DNA of 64,000 nucleotides from GCA-002733465 sp039969155 (GCA_039969155.1 JBDVOJ010000032.1:124001-188000), one strand, 5' to 3'; positions 26,499 to 36,312 are shown, counted from the stretch's first letter. The notes: generated by a model from the letters alone, not told the origin. Program-made: numbers and translations.

Positions 26499-27645
26499 AT
26501 CTGTGTCCAAGATACATTTAAAGCCCAAAGAATTGACGGCGTTAGTGATGGCTGGTGGAACTGGTGGGCACATATTTCCAGGACTCGCAGTAGCGCAAGA
26601 GTTAATTGCTAGAGGTTGGAAAATCCACTGGCTTGGTTCTAAAGGTGGAATGGAAGAAACATTAGTAGCTAGACAAAATATTCCTATGTCTTTAATCGCT
26701 ATTTCGGGTTTAAGAGGAAACGGTTTACTTGGTTGGGTTAAAGCTCCTTTTTCACTGATTAAAGCTGTATTAGAAGCTAGAAGAGTGATAACCAAAGTTT
26801 CTCCACAGGTGGTGTTAGGATTTGGAGGCTTTGCTTCTGGGCCGGGTGGGCTAGCGGCAAAATTAGCCGGAAGGTTTTTAATTGTTCATGAACAAAATGC
26901 GATTGCTGGTCTAACGAATAAGATGTTGTCGAAGTTTGCAAATCGAGTATTTCAAGCATTTCCGAATACTTTTGATAAAAATGTCAATGCGCAAACGGTT
27001 GGTAACCCTATTCGTAAGGATATAACTAAGTTATCAAGCAATAGTGGTGAAGAATTAGCTCTAGGAAGCCAAGTAATGACCAGCAATAAAGTCATTCAAG
27101 TTTTAGTGATTGGTGGTAGCCGTGGTGCTCAAGCACTTAATCAACAATTACCACCGATTTTTTCAGAACAGTTGAAGAGCGGCAAGATTCAAGTACGCCA
27201 TCAGTCGGGTGAAGCTGGCTACCAAGATGCCTGTGCAGCCTATGGGAACGTTGAATTGAATAATCAAGAATCAGTTAAGGTTGAAAAGTTTATTGATGAC
27301 ATGTCATCGGCCTATCAATGGGCTGATATAGTCGTTTGTCGTTCAGGCGCTCTAACGGTTTCAGAGATTGCCGCGGTAGGAAAAGCAGCTATCTTTATAC
27401 CTTTTCCGTTTGCGGTTGATGACCACCAAACCATGAACGCTAATTGGTTGGTAGAACAAGGAGCGGGAATAGTTATTCCTCAGTCATTACTGAGTTCAGA
27501 TGAAAGTGTTAATAAAATAAAAGCGTTGCTTGCGGACTCTAGCAAAATTGCTGAGATGGCAAACAAGGCAAAGCGCACGGCGTATTTGCACGCAACAGAA
27601 AAAATGGTTCAAGCCTGTGAAGAAAGTGTGGAGATGGCAGCATGA
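26491..27645 (+). CDS. murG: UDP-GlcNAc--lipid I GlcNAc transferase
   Basis: Peripheral inner-membrane GT-B enzyme that adds GlcNAc to lipid I to give lipid II. ATG at 26491 is used (AAAGGA upstream, 8-bp overlap with ftsW); the frame is open back to 26350 but this part lies within ftsW. Motifs: VMAGGTGGHIFPGLAVA, FGGFASGPGGLAAKL, HEQNAIAGLTNK, IGGSRGAQALN and CRSGALTVSEIAA. 384 residues, about 25 longer than E. coli MurG owing to a short N-terminal extension. Confidence 0.96.
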   Translation: MTKSVSKIHLKPKELTALVMAGGTGGHIFPGLAVAQELIARGWKIHWLGSKGGMEETLVARQNIPMSLIAISGLRGNGLLGWVKAPFSLIKAVLEARRVITKVSPQVVLGFGGFASGPGGLAAKLAGRFLIVHEQNAIAGLTNKMLSKFANRVFQAFPNTFDKNVNAQTVGNPIRKDITKLSSNSGEELALGSQVMTSNKVIQVLVIGGSRGAQALNQQLPPIFSEQLKSGKIQVRHQSGEAGYQDACAAYGNVELNNQESVKVEKFIDDMSSAYQWADIVVCRSGALTVSEIAAVGKAAIFIPFPFAVDDHQTMNANWLVEQGAGIVIPQSLLSSDESVNKIKALLADSSKIAEMANKAKRTAYLHATEKMVQACEESVEMAA

Positions 27646-29099
27646 GTACGTTAACCGCCAATACTATTAACGACGCTAACGTTATTATCCCTGAAATGCG
27701 AAGAATTCGTAGAATTCACTTTATAGGGATTGGCGGTGCCGGAATGTGTGGTATTGCCGAAGTATTACTGAATCAAGGATATTCCATTACCGGTTCAGAC
27801 CCGATAGAAAGCAACAATACAAAAAGGCTAAAGCAGCTTGGTGCGCAGATTTTTCATCAACATACAGCCAACAATATTTTGGGTGTCGATGTGGTTGTGG
27901 CCAGTACCGCTATTTCAGATGATAACGTGGAAGTTGAGGCCGCTCGTTCAAGAAGAATACCTGTTGTTCCTAGAGCAGAAATGTTGGCTGAGCTAATGCG
28001 ATTCAGACACGGGGTTGCTGTAGCAGGTACTCACGGAAAAACCACTACCACTAGTTTATTAGCGACGGTTTTTGCTGAAGCCGGTTTAGATCCTACTTAT
28101 GTCATTGGTGGATTATTAAACCGACTTGGGGCTAACGCAAAATTAGGCAAGAGCCGATATTTTATTGCCGAGGCTGATGAGAGCGATGCATCATTCTTGC
28201 ATCTTCAACCAATGGTTTCGGTAGTGACCAATATCGATATGGATCATATGGATACTTACGGTGGGGACTTCGAAAACGTTAAGAAGACCTTTATTGAATT
28301 TATTCATAATTTACCTTTCTATGGTCTCGCCGTTTTGTGTGGTGACGATGATGCGGTAAAACAAATTATTCCTTCATTGATGCGTCCATATGTTACCTAT
28401 GGATTTTCTGAAGGTGTTGACTATCAAGCGATAGAAGTTAAGCAACGTGGTGTGGTCAGCGAATTTAAAATCAAAAGAAAAAATAAACCTGGCTTAGTTG
28501 AAATTTCGTTGAACATGCCTGGCAAGCATAATGTTTTAAATTCGTTAGCGGCTTTTGCTGTAGCTAACGAAGATGGCGTTAAAGCCGCAGCTATTTCAGA
28601 AGCACTTAAAACCTTCTCTGGTATTGGGCGACGTTTTCAAAGCTATGGCACCTTTGAAACTAGCAAGGGAAAAATCGAATTAGTGGATGATTATGGGCAT
28701 CACCCAACCGAAATTAAAGCCACTATTGATGCCGTTCGTGATGGTTGGTCTGAACGAAGAATTGTCATGGTATTTCAACCTCATCGTTATACTAGAACAC
28801 GTGATCTTTACGAGGATTTCGCGGCAGTACTGTCAACTGTCGATGTGTTAATCATTATGCAGGTATATGCCGCTGGAGAAAAACCAATCGCGGGTGCCGA
28901 TAGTCGTTCCTTATGTCGAACCATACGTCAACATGGTGGGTTAGATCCGATTTTCGTTGAAGAACAAAAGAACTTAAAAGCAGCTATTGCGAAAGTTGTG
29001 AGTGATGGCGATATTATTGTTACTCAAGGCGCGGGAAATGTCGGTGGTTTAGCTGCCGGATGGGCAAGTGAGAACATGCAATTTATAAATCAGAATTAG
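27642..29099 (+). CDS. murC: UDP-MurNAc--L-alanine ligase
   Basis: Adds the first amino acid, L-Ala, to UDP-MurNAc. N-terminal motif HFIGIGGAGMCGIAEVL (UDP-binding), ATP loop VAGTHGKTTTTSLLA, AEADESDASFLHLQP, DDYGHHPTEI and FQPHRYTRTRDL. 485 residues. Starts within the murG stop (ATGA). All four Mur ligases of the pathway are in this operon. Confidence 0.97.
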   Translation: MSTLTANTINDANVIIPEMRRIRRIHFIGIGGAGMCGIAEVLLNQGYSITGSDPIESNNTKRLKQLGAQIFHQHTANNILGVDVVVASTAISDDNVEVEAARSRRIPVVPRAEMLAELMRFRHGVAVAGTHGKTTTTSLLATVFAEAGLDPTYVIGGLLNRLGANAKLGKSRYFIAEADESDASFLHLQPMVSVVTNIDMDHMDTYGGDFENVKKTFIEFIHNLPFYGLAVLCGDDDAVKQIIPSLMRPYVTYGFSEGVDYQAIEVKQRGVVSEFKIKRKNKPGLVEISLNMPGKHNVLNSLAAFAVANEDGVKAAAISEALKTFSGIGRRFQSYGTFETSKGKIELVDDYGHHPTEIKATIDAVRDGWSERRIVMVFQPHRYTRTRDLYEDFAAVLSTVDVLIIMQVYAAGEKPIAGADSRSLCRTIRQHGGLDPIFVEEQKNLKAAIAKVVSDGDIIVTQGAGNVGGLAAGWASENMQFINQN

Positions 29100-29118
29100 A
29101 ACCAGAGAATTTAAACCA

Positions 29119-30111
29119 GTGAAAACAACGCAGCAGTCAAAATACAGTTTCGAGCCTTCCAGTTTTGGAAGAGTTGCTGTGCTGCTTGGTGGAAATAGCG
29201 CAGAAAGAGAAATTTCTTTACTCTCCGGAAACGCTATTTATGAAGCATTAGAATCCGCTGGAATTGATGCGATTAAAATTGATACCAAAGAACAGAATTA
29301 TCATCAGTTATTGCAACAGAATATCTCTAGAGTATTTATCGCTTTGCATGGAAGAGATGGCGAGGATGGTGTAGTCCAAGGTTATTTAAGAATGCTAAAT
29401 ATCCCCTTTACTGGAAGTGACTTAGCAAGTTCGGCTTTGGCAATGAATAAGCTCAACAGTAAACGTATATGGCAAAACTTGGGACTTAGCACAGCGCCAT
29501 TTGAAAAAGTTTCTAGGAAGTTTAATTTTAATGAGTCGCTTGCTTCAGTTGTAATGAATAAATTGGGTGATGTGCTGTTTGTTAAACCGATTCGAGAAGG
29601 CTCTAGCGTTGGGATGTCAAAGACACACTCTGTCGAAGAGCTTGTTAAGGCAGTTGAATTAGCGCAACAGTTTGACGATGTATTAATTGAAACGTTTGTG
29701 AGTGGTAAAGAATATACCGTGACGATATTACAGGACAAAGCGCTGCCAAGTATTAGCATGATCACTCCCAATGAGTTTTATGATTATGACGCCAAATACT
29801 GCTCAAACGAAACTGAATACTTTTGTCCTAGTGGGTTGGAACCTGAGCAGGAAGAGGCTTTGAGAGAACAAGCTTTAAAATCATTTAAGGCATTAGGTTG
29901 TAGTGGTTGGGGAAGAGTTGATTTCATTCAAAATGATGTGACCAAAGAATTCATGTTGTTAGAAGCGAATACAGTACCCGGAATGACTAAAACGTCATTG
30001 GTACCCAAAGCTGCAGCGGTAGCAGGGATAAGTTTTGAGCAGTTGGTTATACGAATATTAGCGACTAGTTTTGAGCACACTTCTGATCTAAAGGAGTCGA
30101 CTAATGGCTAA
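29119..30111 (+). CDS. ddl: D-alanine--D-alanine ligase
   Basis: ATP-grasp enzyme making the D-Ala-D-Ala dipeptide used by MurF. Motifs: VAVLLGGNSAEREISLLSG, HGRDGEDGVVQG, FVKPIREGSSVGMSK, and C-terminal GWGRVDFIQN with LEANTVPGMTKTSLVP. 330 residues; the first 18 or so extend past the usual DdlB N-terminus. Start is GTG at 29119, with only a weak ribosome-binding site. It overlaps ftsQ by 8 bp. The family's vancomycin-type D-Ala-D-Lac variants are not suggested by any motif. Confidence 0.95.
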   Translation: MKTTQQSKYSFEPSSFGRVAVLLGGNSAEREISLLSGNAIYEALESAGIDAIKIDTKEQNYHQLLQQNISRVFIALHGRDGEDGVVQGYLRMLNIPFTGSDLASSALAMNKLNSKRIWQNLGLSTAPFEKVSRKFNFNESLASVVMNKLGDVLFVKPIREGSSVGMSKTHSVEELVKAVELAQQFDDVLIETFVSGKEYTVTILQDKALPSISMITPNEFYDYDAKYCSNETEYFCPSGLEPEQEEALREQALKSFKALGCSGWGRVDFIQNDVTKEFMLLEANTVPGMTKTSLVPKAAAVAGISFEQLVIRILATSFEHTSDLKESTNG

Positions 30112-30907
30112 ACGAATGGCTGTTAAGAAGCCTCAAAAGCAAGACAGGTCGCTACCTAGTTTAAATATGACGTTACCAAAGAATGCCGCTCGAGTAACTG
30201 CTTTTGCTGGATTGTTCGTGTTAGTAATAGCCATCTTCTACGGGTTGAGTCAATTACCAAGCCTGTCATCAGGTATATGGCCAGTAGAAAAAGTGAGTTT
30301 TGCTGGAAGCACTCAACGGATCAATAAAGAGGATTTAATCGAGTCTTTGGATTTGACTGATGGCACGGGAATGTTATCGATTGATTTACAAATTGTAAGA
30401 GACAAAGTATTAGAGAATCCATGGGTGGAATCAGTAGACGTGCGTAAATCATGGCCCGATACTTTAATATTTTCATTAACAGAAAAGCAACCATTGGCGA
30501 TTCTTAATGACGGTTATATTTTCTCAGATGGAACGGTTATTTCTACGCCGATTATGCAACAAGATAAGGATAGTCTTTTAGTGATAAACATCGCACAGCT
30601 AGACAGAATGGACAAACCGAAATTAGTTATGGTTACTGAACTACTTCACTCTGTCGAGCAAAAATTAGCGGCTAATAGTTTTTCAGTCAGTGAAATTGAA
30701 ATAGATAAAACCAATAGTTGGAATATTAAAACATCTACCGGTATCACTATTAAAACAGGAAGAAAGAACCAGTTACAGCGCTTAGATCGATTTTTACAAG
30801 TGTATGTAGCGATCGAAAATAAGAGCCGGTTGAGTAACGTCGATTTACGTTATCGCAATGGGTTGGCCGTTGAATTGAAAGTAAACGCGACTAGCGAAGA
30901 AAGCTAA
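30104..30907 (+). CDS. ftsQ: Cell division protein FtsQ
   Basis: Bitopic divisome scaffold linking FtsL-FtsB to FtsA/FtsW. Basic cytoplasmic N-terminus, one membrane segment (VTAFAGLFVLVIAIFYGL), POTRA domain (VEKVSFAGSTQRINKEDLI) and FtsQ beta domain with NPWVESVDVRKSWPDTL and DLRYRNGLAV. 267 residues. Start ATG at 30104, with AAGGAG upstream; overlaps ddl by 8 bp. Confidence 0.94.
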   Translation: MAKRMAVKKPQKQDRSLPSLNMTLPKNAARVTAFAGLFVLVIAIFYGLSQLPSLSSGIWPVEKVSFAGSTQRINKEDLIESLDLTDGTGMLSIDLQIVRDKVLENPWVESVDVRKSWPDTLIFSLTEKQPLAILNDGYIFSDGTVISTPIMQQDKDSLLVINIAQLDRMDKPKLVMVTELLHSVEQKLAANSFSVSEIEIDKTNSWNIKTSTGITIKTGRKNQLQRLDRFLQVYVAIENKSRLSNVDLRYRNGLAVELKVNATSEES

Positions 30908-30925
30908 AAAAAAGAGTTAACACTT

Positions 30926-32158
30926 ATGTCAAAAACACAAGAGAAAAAATTAATTGTAGGCTTGGATATTGGCACATCAAAGGTAGTAGCGATTGTCGGT
31001 GAAATAGGCTCAAGCGGGACTACTGACATCATTGGTATAGGTAGTCATCCTTCCAATGGCTTAAAAAAAGGTGTGGTGGTAAACATTGAGTCGACGGTGC
31101 AATCGATACAGCGAGCAGTAGAAGAGGCCGAGTTGATGGCGGGTTGCCAGATCCATTCAGTGTTTGCTGGGATTGCGGGAAGTCATATCCGTAGTTTGAA
31201 CTCTCATGGGATCGTAGCCATTCGTGATAGCGAAGTTAACGCGGGCGATGTTGAAAGAGTTATTGATGCGGCCAAAGCAGTCGCTATTCCTGCGGATCAG
31301 CGGATTCTACACATTTTGCCTCAGGAGTTTGTAATTGATAATCAAGAGGGCATTCGCGAGCCAATTGGTATGTCGGGCGTTAGACTGGAAGCAAAAGTTC
31401 ATATGGTGACAGGTGCCGATAGTGCGTCACAAAACATTGTTAAATGTATCAAGCGCTGTGGTCTAGAAGTCGATGACATTATCTTAGAACAACTGGCGTC
31501 GAGTTATTCGGTGTTGACGGAAGATGAAAAAGAATTGGGTGTTTGTATCGTTGATATTGGCGGTGGCACAACCGACATTGCGGTTTTCACTGAAGGTGCG
31601 ATTCGTCATACCGCGGTGATCCCGATTGCAGGTGATCAAGTCACCAATGATATTGCGGTTGCTCTACGAACACCAACTCAACATGCGGAAGATATTAAAA
31701 TTAAATATGCCTGCGCTTTAAGACAGCTGACTTCACTAGAAGACACTATCGAAGTGCCAGGAGTTGGTGATAGAGAACCAAAGAGAATGTCTCGTCAAAC
31801 ACTTGCTGAAGTTGTAGAACCTCGATATGAAGAATTATTTACGCTTATTCAAGCAGAATTAAGGCGAAGTGGATTTGAAGAAGTTATTCCGGCTGGAATA
31901 GTACTAACAGGCGGCTCTTCGAAAATGGAGGGGTTAATTGAATTGGCTGAAGAAGTGTTCCATATGCCGGTAAGGCTGGGTGTACCGCAAGGAATTAGCG
32001 GGTTGGTGGATGTCGTCAAAAATCCGATTCATGCCACTGGCGTTGGTTTGCTCTTATACGGCCAGCAACAAAATGTTTATAGCAGTTCTTATGAAGAGAA
32101 AGCCCTTACCTTTGGCGGATTTTTCGGAAGTTTAAAAAGATTATTTAGCGGCTACTAG
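30926..32158 (+). CDS. ftsA: Cell division protein FtsA
   Basis: Actin-like ATPase that tethers FtsZ filaments to the membrane. Motifs: LIVGLDIGTSKVVAIVGE (phosphate 1), VCIVDIGGGTTDIAVF (phosphate 2), and GIVLTGGSSKMEGLIELA (adenosine). The C-terminus GGFFGSLKRLFSGY forms the amphipathic membrane-targeting helix. 410 residues, normal. 18 bp after ftsQ. Confidence 0.97.
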   Translation: MSKTQEKKLIVGLDIGTSKVVAIVGEIGSSGTTDIIGIGSHPSNGLKKGVVVNIESTVQSIQRAVEEAELMAGCQIHSVFAGIAGSHIRSLNSHGIVAIRDSEVNAGDVERVIDAAKAVAIPADQRILHILPQEFVIDNQEGIREPIGMSGVRLEAKVHMVTGADSASQNIVKCIKRCGLEVDDIILEQLASSYSVLTEDEKELGVCIVDIGGGTTDIAVFTEGAIRHTAVIPIAGDQVTNDIAVALRTPTQHAEDIKIKYACALRQLTSLEDTIEVPGVGDREPKRMSRQTLAEVVEPRYEELFTLIQAELRRSGFEEVIPAGIVLTGGSSKMEGLIELAEEVFHMPVRLGVPQGISGLVDVVKNPIHATGVGLLLYGQQQNVYSSSYEEKALTFGGFFGSLKRLFSGY

Positions 32159-32171
32159 CCGCAGAGTTTTT

Positions 32172-32187
32172 GCTCTCATTTGAGAGC
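32172..32187 (+). other. Small hairpin between ftsA and ftsZ
   Basis: GCTCTCA (32172-32178) pairs with TGAGAGC (32181-32187). Lies 13 bp after the ftsA stop in a 99-bp gap. It is followed only later by T-rich DNA, so it may be a partial terminator or an mRNA-processing stem that sets relative FtsA and FtsZ levels. Confidence 0.35.
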
Positions 32188-32257
32188 GAGTTAAAAACCG
32201 TTTTTTATTTTAAGTTTTATTTTAAGTAAATATTAGCAACCTAGAAGGGGAATTATT

Positions 32258-33400
32258 ATGTCTAATATGTTTGAGCTAGTCGATAGTTTGCGTGACAACG
32301 CAGTAATCAAAGTCATCGGTGTTGGTGGTGGTGGTGGTAACGCCGTCGAGCACATGCTACGTGCTAATGTCGATGGAGTGGAGTTCATCTGTGCCAATAC
32401 TGATGCACAAGCACTGAACCGAAGTTCTGTTCGGACTTCTATTCAGCTTGGTGGAGAAGTGACCAAAGGGCTCGGTGCTGGCGCAAATCCTGAAATCGGT
32501 CGTCAAGCTGCGCTAGAAGATCGTGAGAGAATTTCAGAAATTCTAGCTGATACCGATATGGTTTTTATCACTGCCGGAATGGGTGGTGGTACTGGAACTG
32601 GTGCAGCTCCTGTGATCGCTGAAATTGCTAAAGAAATGGGTGTCCTTACTGTCGCGGTTGTGACAAAACCATTTTTCTTTGAAATGAAAAAACGCATGAC
32701 GGTTGCTGAAGCGGGTATTGATGAACTTCGTCAACATGTTGATTCATTAATTATCGTTCCAAACGATAAAGTCCTAAACGTTATGAAAGGCAAAAAATTA
32801 ACGGAAGCGTTTAGAGCGGCTAACGATGTATTGCATGGTGCGGTTCAAGGTATTGCAGAGCTAATGACTTGTCCTGGACTAATAAATGTTGATTTCGCCG
32901 ATGTGAAAACGGTGATGTCTGAGAAAGGTATGTCGATGATGGGTAATGGTGTTGGAACTGGCGAAGACCGAGCAATCAAAGCGGCTGAGCTAGCGGTATC
33001 AAGTCCTTTACTTGAAGATGTCGATTTATCCGGTGCCAAAGGTATTTTAGTCAATATCACTTCTGGTGAAGACATGAGTATCGACGAATTCTCTGAAGTA
33101 GGAAGCGTGGTTCAAGATTTTGCTGCGGAAGATGCGACCGTGGTCATTGGTACAGCGATTGACCCTGAATTGAAAGACGAAATCAGAGTGACAGTTGTTG
33201 CCACAGGTATTGGCCAACCAAGCCAACCGGTTGCTCAAGTTAAAGTGGATAATACTAAAAAGGCGGATGGTAGCAATGATTATGAAAAGCTACAGCGTCC
33301 GACTATTTTGCGAAAGCAAGCGACACAACCTAAACAAGTTGTAGGAAGTGATATGGATTATTTAGATATTCCAGCTTTCTTAAGAAAGCAAGCCGACTAG
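32258..33400 (+). CDS. ftsZ: Cell division protein FtsZ
   Basis: Tubulin-like GTPase that forms the Z ring at mid-cell. Motifs: IKVIGVGGGGGNAVEHM, the tubulin signature GGGTGTGAAPVIA, and the T7-synergy region NVDFADVKTVM. The variable linker is short and the C-terminal peptide DYLDIPAFLRKQAD is the conserved docking site for FtsA and ZipA. 380 residues. A strong ribosome-binding site (AAGGGG) precedes the ATG, in keeping with its high expression. Separated from ftsA by 99 bp, so an extra promoter there is possible. Confidence 0.98.
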   Translation: MSNMFELVDSLRDNAVIKVIGVGGGGGNAVEHMLRANVDGVEFICANTDAQALNRSSVRTSIQLGGEVTKGLGAGANPEIGRQAALEDRERISEILADTDMVFITAGMGGGTGTGAAPVIAEIAKEMGVLTVAVVTKPFFFEMKKRMTVAEAGIDELRQHVDSLIIVPNDKVLNVMKGKKLTEAFRAANDVLHGAVQGIAELMTCPGLINVDFADVKTVMSEKGMSMMGNGVGTGEDRAIKAAELAVSSPLLEDVDLSGAKGILVNITSGEDMSIDEFSEVGSVVQDFAAEDATVVIGTAIDPELKDEIRVTVVATGIGQPSQPVAQVKVDNTKKADGSNDYEKLQRPTILRKQATQPKQVVGSDMDYLDIPAFLRKQAD

Positions 33401-33960
33401 TTACTTAACTAGTTGGTCACTTGACCAATGACTTATTTTGACGTGCATTAGTTTGTGCACCACAGCGTTTTGTCGAATGCTAGCTGATCTATGCCTCCCT
33501 TCTAGTAGGTTGGCTAGTGTTTGATAATATTGAGGTTTTTACTAAGGAATTGGGATAAAGATTCAAGGAAGGATGTTCTCATATTGAGATGTAAGGGAAT
33601 TTTATCCATTAATTCTGGTCAAACCGCAGCAATAAGGACTATTCCGAGTTTTGAGTCCTTTTGTCTTAGTAAAATTGCTTGGTGAGATAAGCCAGTGAAG
33701 AGCAATCGATAATTTGCGCGACTGTTCAAAAAACGAACAAATATTTAATTTTATGTTCTGTCATATTATGGTAATATTCCACAATTGAGCTGCTAACTCA
33801 TCCGATGAGTTGCTAACAGATTGAAAAAGTTGATAAAAATCAAACTTAGTTGTTGAAAGCCGAAGTCAGTTAAGACTTAAGTTAGTAAAAGAAAACTTAT
33901 TACACTAGGCCAAAAAGGAATATTGAGTCTACATAAAATTCATTTTTGGAGATTTTATTC
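33401..33960. other. 560-bp ftsZ-lpxC spacer
   Basis: Unusually long for this cluster. It starts with a stem TTGGTCA/TGACCAA (33413-33428), a possible weak terminator of ftsZ. Near 33794-33811 the palindrome AACTCAT-CCG-ATGAGTT sits between two copies of TGCTAAC, a possible operator. The lpxC promoter must be in the second half, but I cannot place it with confidence. No gene is seen. Confidence 0.35.
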
Positions 33961-34875
33961 ATGATCAGACAACGTACTCTCAAGACTGCAATTCGCGCAA
34001 CAGGCGTTGGGTTGCATACCGGTGAGAAAGTTTACCTGACCTTAAGACCTGCGGCTGTTGATACAGGTATCATTTTTAGACGCGTTGACCTTGATCCTGT
34101 GGTCGAACTTATTGCTAAACCTGAGAATGTTGGTGATACCACTTTATCAACGTGTTTAGTAAATGGTGACGTTAGAGTTTCGACCGTTGAGCATTTGTTA
34201 GCGGCGATGGCCGGTTTGGGCATTGATAATGCCATCATTGACGTATCAGCTCCTGAAGTACCCATTATGGACGGCAGTGCCGGTCCTTTTGTGTTTTTAC
34301 TGCAATCTGCGGGTGTAGAAACGCAAAGCAAAGCGAAAAAATTCATTCGTATCAAAAAGCGAGTCGAAGTATCTGATGGCGATAAGAAAGCCATTTTTGA
34401 ACCATTTGATGGATTTAAAGTATCTTTTGGAATCGACTTCGACCACCCTGTATTTCAAGCAAGTGCTAATTTCTCAGAAGTTGATTTTTCTGCGACCTCT
34501 TTCGTTAAAGAAATCAGCCGCGCACGTACCTTCGGTTTTATGAATGACATTGAGTACTTGCGCTCTAAGAATCTCGTTCAAGGTGGCAGCATGGAGAATG
34601 CTATTGTCCTGGACGAATATCGTGTCTTAAATGAAGACGGATTACGATATGACGACGAATTTATAAAGCATAAAATTCTCGATGCGATAGGAGATCTGTA
34701 TTTACTTGGCTACAGCTTAGTCGGAGCGTTTACTGGAGTTAAGTCCGGTCATGCACTAAATAACCTGTTACTGAGAGAATTAATGGCTGATGAAACTGCA
34801 TATGAAATGGTTTCATTCGAAGACAATGAAACAGCGCCAATTTCCTATATTATGAACCCAGGCTTGGCCGTTTAA
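33961..34875 (+). CDS. lpxC: UDP-3-O-acyl-N-acetylglucosamine deacetylase
   Basis: Zinc deacetylase catalysing the committed step of lipid A synthesis. ATG at 33961 has GGAG 9 nt upstream; a TTG 15 bp earlier is not needed. Motifs: MIRQRTLKTAIRATGVGLH, zinc-ligand region STVEHLLAAMAG, and HKILDAIGDLYLLG (second His ligand and acidic residue). 304 residues, like E. coli LpxC. It follows ftsZ as in most gammaproteobacteria, but with a 560-bp gap suggesting its own promoter. A strong terminator follows. Confidence 0.97.
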   Translation: MIRQRTLKTAIRATGVGLHTGEKVYLTLRPAAVDTGIIFRRVDLDPVVELIAKPENVGDTTLSTCLVNGDVRVSTVEHLLAAMAGLGIDNAIIDVSAPEVPIMDGSAGPFVFLLQSAGVETQSKAKKFIRIKKRVEVSDGDKKAIFEPFDGFKVSFGIDFDHPVFQASANFSEVDFSATSFVKEISRARTFGFMNDIEYLRSKNLVQGGSMENAIVLDEYRVLNEDGLRYDDEFIKHKILDAIGDLYLLGYSLVGAFTGVKSGHALNNLLLRELMADETAYEMVSFEDNETAPISYIMNPGLAV

Positions 34876-34912
34876 ATAGCAAGCCGTTGTTATTGAGCCG
34901 TTAAAGTTTATT

Positions 34913-34938
34913 AAAAGCCGAGCTAAGCTCGGCTTTTT
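34913..34938. terminator. Bidirectional intrinsic terminator between lpxC and dciA
   Basis: AAAAGCCGAG (34913-34922) pairs with CTCGGCTTTT (34928-34937) around a 5-nt loop, with A-run on one side and T-run on the other. It can end both the plus-strand lpxC transcript and the minus-strand dciA transcript. Confidence 0.92.
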
Positions 34939-34941
34939 GCT

Positions 34942-35256
34942 CTAAGTCTCACGCTTGGGTTGAACGATAATGTCAATATTGGCTAGGTTGAGAAAACCAT
35001 TACTTCTGAAGTGGCTGAGTAATTCAGGAATGGTAAATCGGATTTTGTTACTCCAAGCAGGGCTATCCACCGCTAATACTAGAGTACTCTTTCTAATGTT
35101 AGCGACCCGGCAATGTTTGGCAATCGCTGGATCGAGATAATCGTGGAGTTTTTTATCGATTGTCTGTATCTTAGTGAGCCGATCGAGAAGTGCTTTGACG
35201 CTACCTTGCGGCTGGTCTAGCAAGTTATCCACTGCATTTGGGCGATTTTTGGGCAT
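34942..35256 (-). CDS. dciA: DciA-like replicative helicase loader (DUF721)
   Basis: A 104-residue DUF721 protein. DciA delivers the DnaB helicase to origin DNA in bacteria that lack phage-derived DnaC or DnaI. Features: a KH-like segment with LDPAIAKHCRVANIRKSTLVL and SPAWSNKIRFTIPELLSHF (the W-x-x-x-L-R/F signature of the family). Its place after lpxC and before an M23 peptidase and secA matches Pseudomonas and Vibrio relatives. Transcribed toward lpxC and ending at a shared terminator. Start ATG at 35256. Confidence 0.85.
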   Translation of the reverse strand: MPKNRPNAVDNLLDQPQGSVKALLDRLTKIQTIDKKLHDYLDPAIAKHCRVANIRKSTLVLAVDSPAWSNKIRFTIPELLSHFRSNGFLNLANIDIIVQPKRET

Positions 35257-35376
35257 ATTTTTGATAACTAGCTAATATATAAGGGTAAGTAATAATTTTA
35301 ACACTCTTTTAGATAGAGTTGACTAGAACCACTAATAATAATAATCGATAAACTGCGAGAGCAATTAAATTCCACT

Positions 35377-36312
35377 ATGAGTATTACAATTCTTCAACGA
35401 TCTTCGCAGGGAATGAGAAGTGTCAAATTACGTAATGGATTTATTTATAGCATCATCTCATTTGTTTTGATCGTACCTCTTGTAGCCGGAGTAAGTGGTT
35501 ACTATTATGCCATTAAGCAAGGCGAAGCAACTCAAGTAGAACAAGTCACTATTGACCAATGGCATGCCGAAATGCAGTCCCAGTGGGATGAAATCGAGTT
35601 AGCTAAGCAAGCTTCCCAACAACAAATTAATGCATTGGCCGCACGCCTAGGAATGATTCAAGCTCACGTTAGGAGGCTTGATGCTGCTGGTGAGCGAATA
35701 CTCACTATTTCTGGGATTGATGCGAAAGAGTTTAATTTTGGCGATGCTCCGGCTATCGGTGGTCCAGAAGATGCGATTAATGACACCAGGAGTGATATCA
35801 GTACGCTTGATTTAGCTTTCAATGACGTTAATCTATCTCTGCAATCGAGAGAACAGCAGTTGAAAGTACTGGAATCATTGTTAATGGATAAGCACATGGG
35901 GGTAGAGCGCTACATATCGGGTCGACCAACAACCAAAGGTTGGTTATCTTCATTTTACGGCGAGCGAAGTGACCCGTTCACGGGAAAACCGGCTTGGCAT
36001 GCTGGTATTGATTTTGCCGGAAAGGAAGGCGACCCGGTTATCGCCACAGCCGCTGGGGTTGTTTCTTGGGTTGGGAATCGTTCAGGTTATGGTTTACTGG
36101 TAGAAATTAATCATGGCGATGGTTTGGTGACTCGTTACGGACACAACAAGGAATCTCTAGTTAATAAAGGCGACGTAGTGAAAAAGGGACAAACGATTTC
36201 AAAAATGGGCAACTCTGGACGCTCTACCGGCGCGCATGTTCACTATGAAGTGATAAAAAAGGGCCGTCCCACGGATCCAACACCCTATGTCAATCGACGT
36301 AAGAAAGGCTAG
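35377..36312 (+). CDS. M23-family peptidoglycan metallopeptidase (LytM domain)
   Basis: A 311-residue membrane-anchored protein: N-terminal membrane segment (IYSIISFVLIVPLVAGVSGYYY), coiled-coil region (about residues 55-190), and a C-terminal LytM/M23 domain. The zinc ligands are intact: H-x(3)-D in WHAGIDFAG and H-x-H in GAHVHYEV, so it should cleave peptidoglycan cross-bridges, unlike EnvC/NlpD whose LytM domains are degenerate. Found upstream of secA in many gammaproteobacteria. Divergent from dciA; a strong terminator follows. Confidence 0.92.
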   Translation: MSITILQRSSQGMRSVKLRNGFIYSIISFVLIVPLVAGVSGYYYAIKQGEATQVEQVTIDQWHAEMQSQWDEIELAKQASQQQINALAARLGMIQAHVRRLDAAGERILTISGIDAKEFNFGDAPAIGGPEDAINDTRSDISTLDLAFNDVNLSLQSREQQLKVLESLLMDKHMGVERYISGRPTTKGWLSSFYGERSDPFTGKPAWHAGIDFAGKEGDPVIATAAGVVSWVGNRSGYGLLVEINHGDGLVTRYGHNKESLVNKGDVVKKGQTISKMGNSGRSTGAHVHYEVIKKGRPTDPTPYVNRRKKG

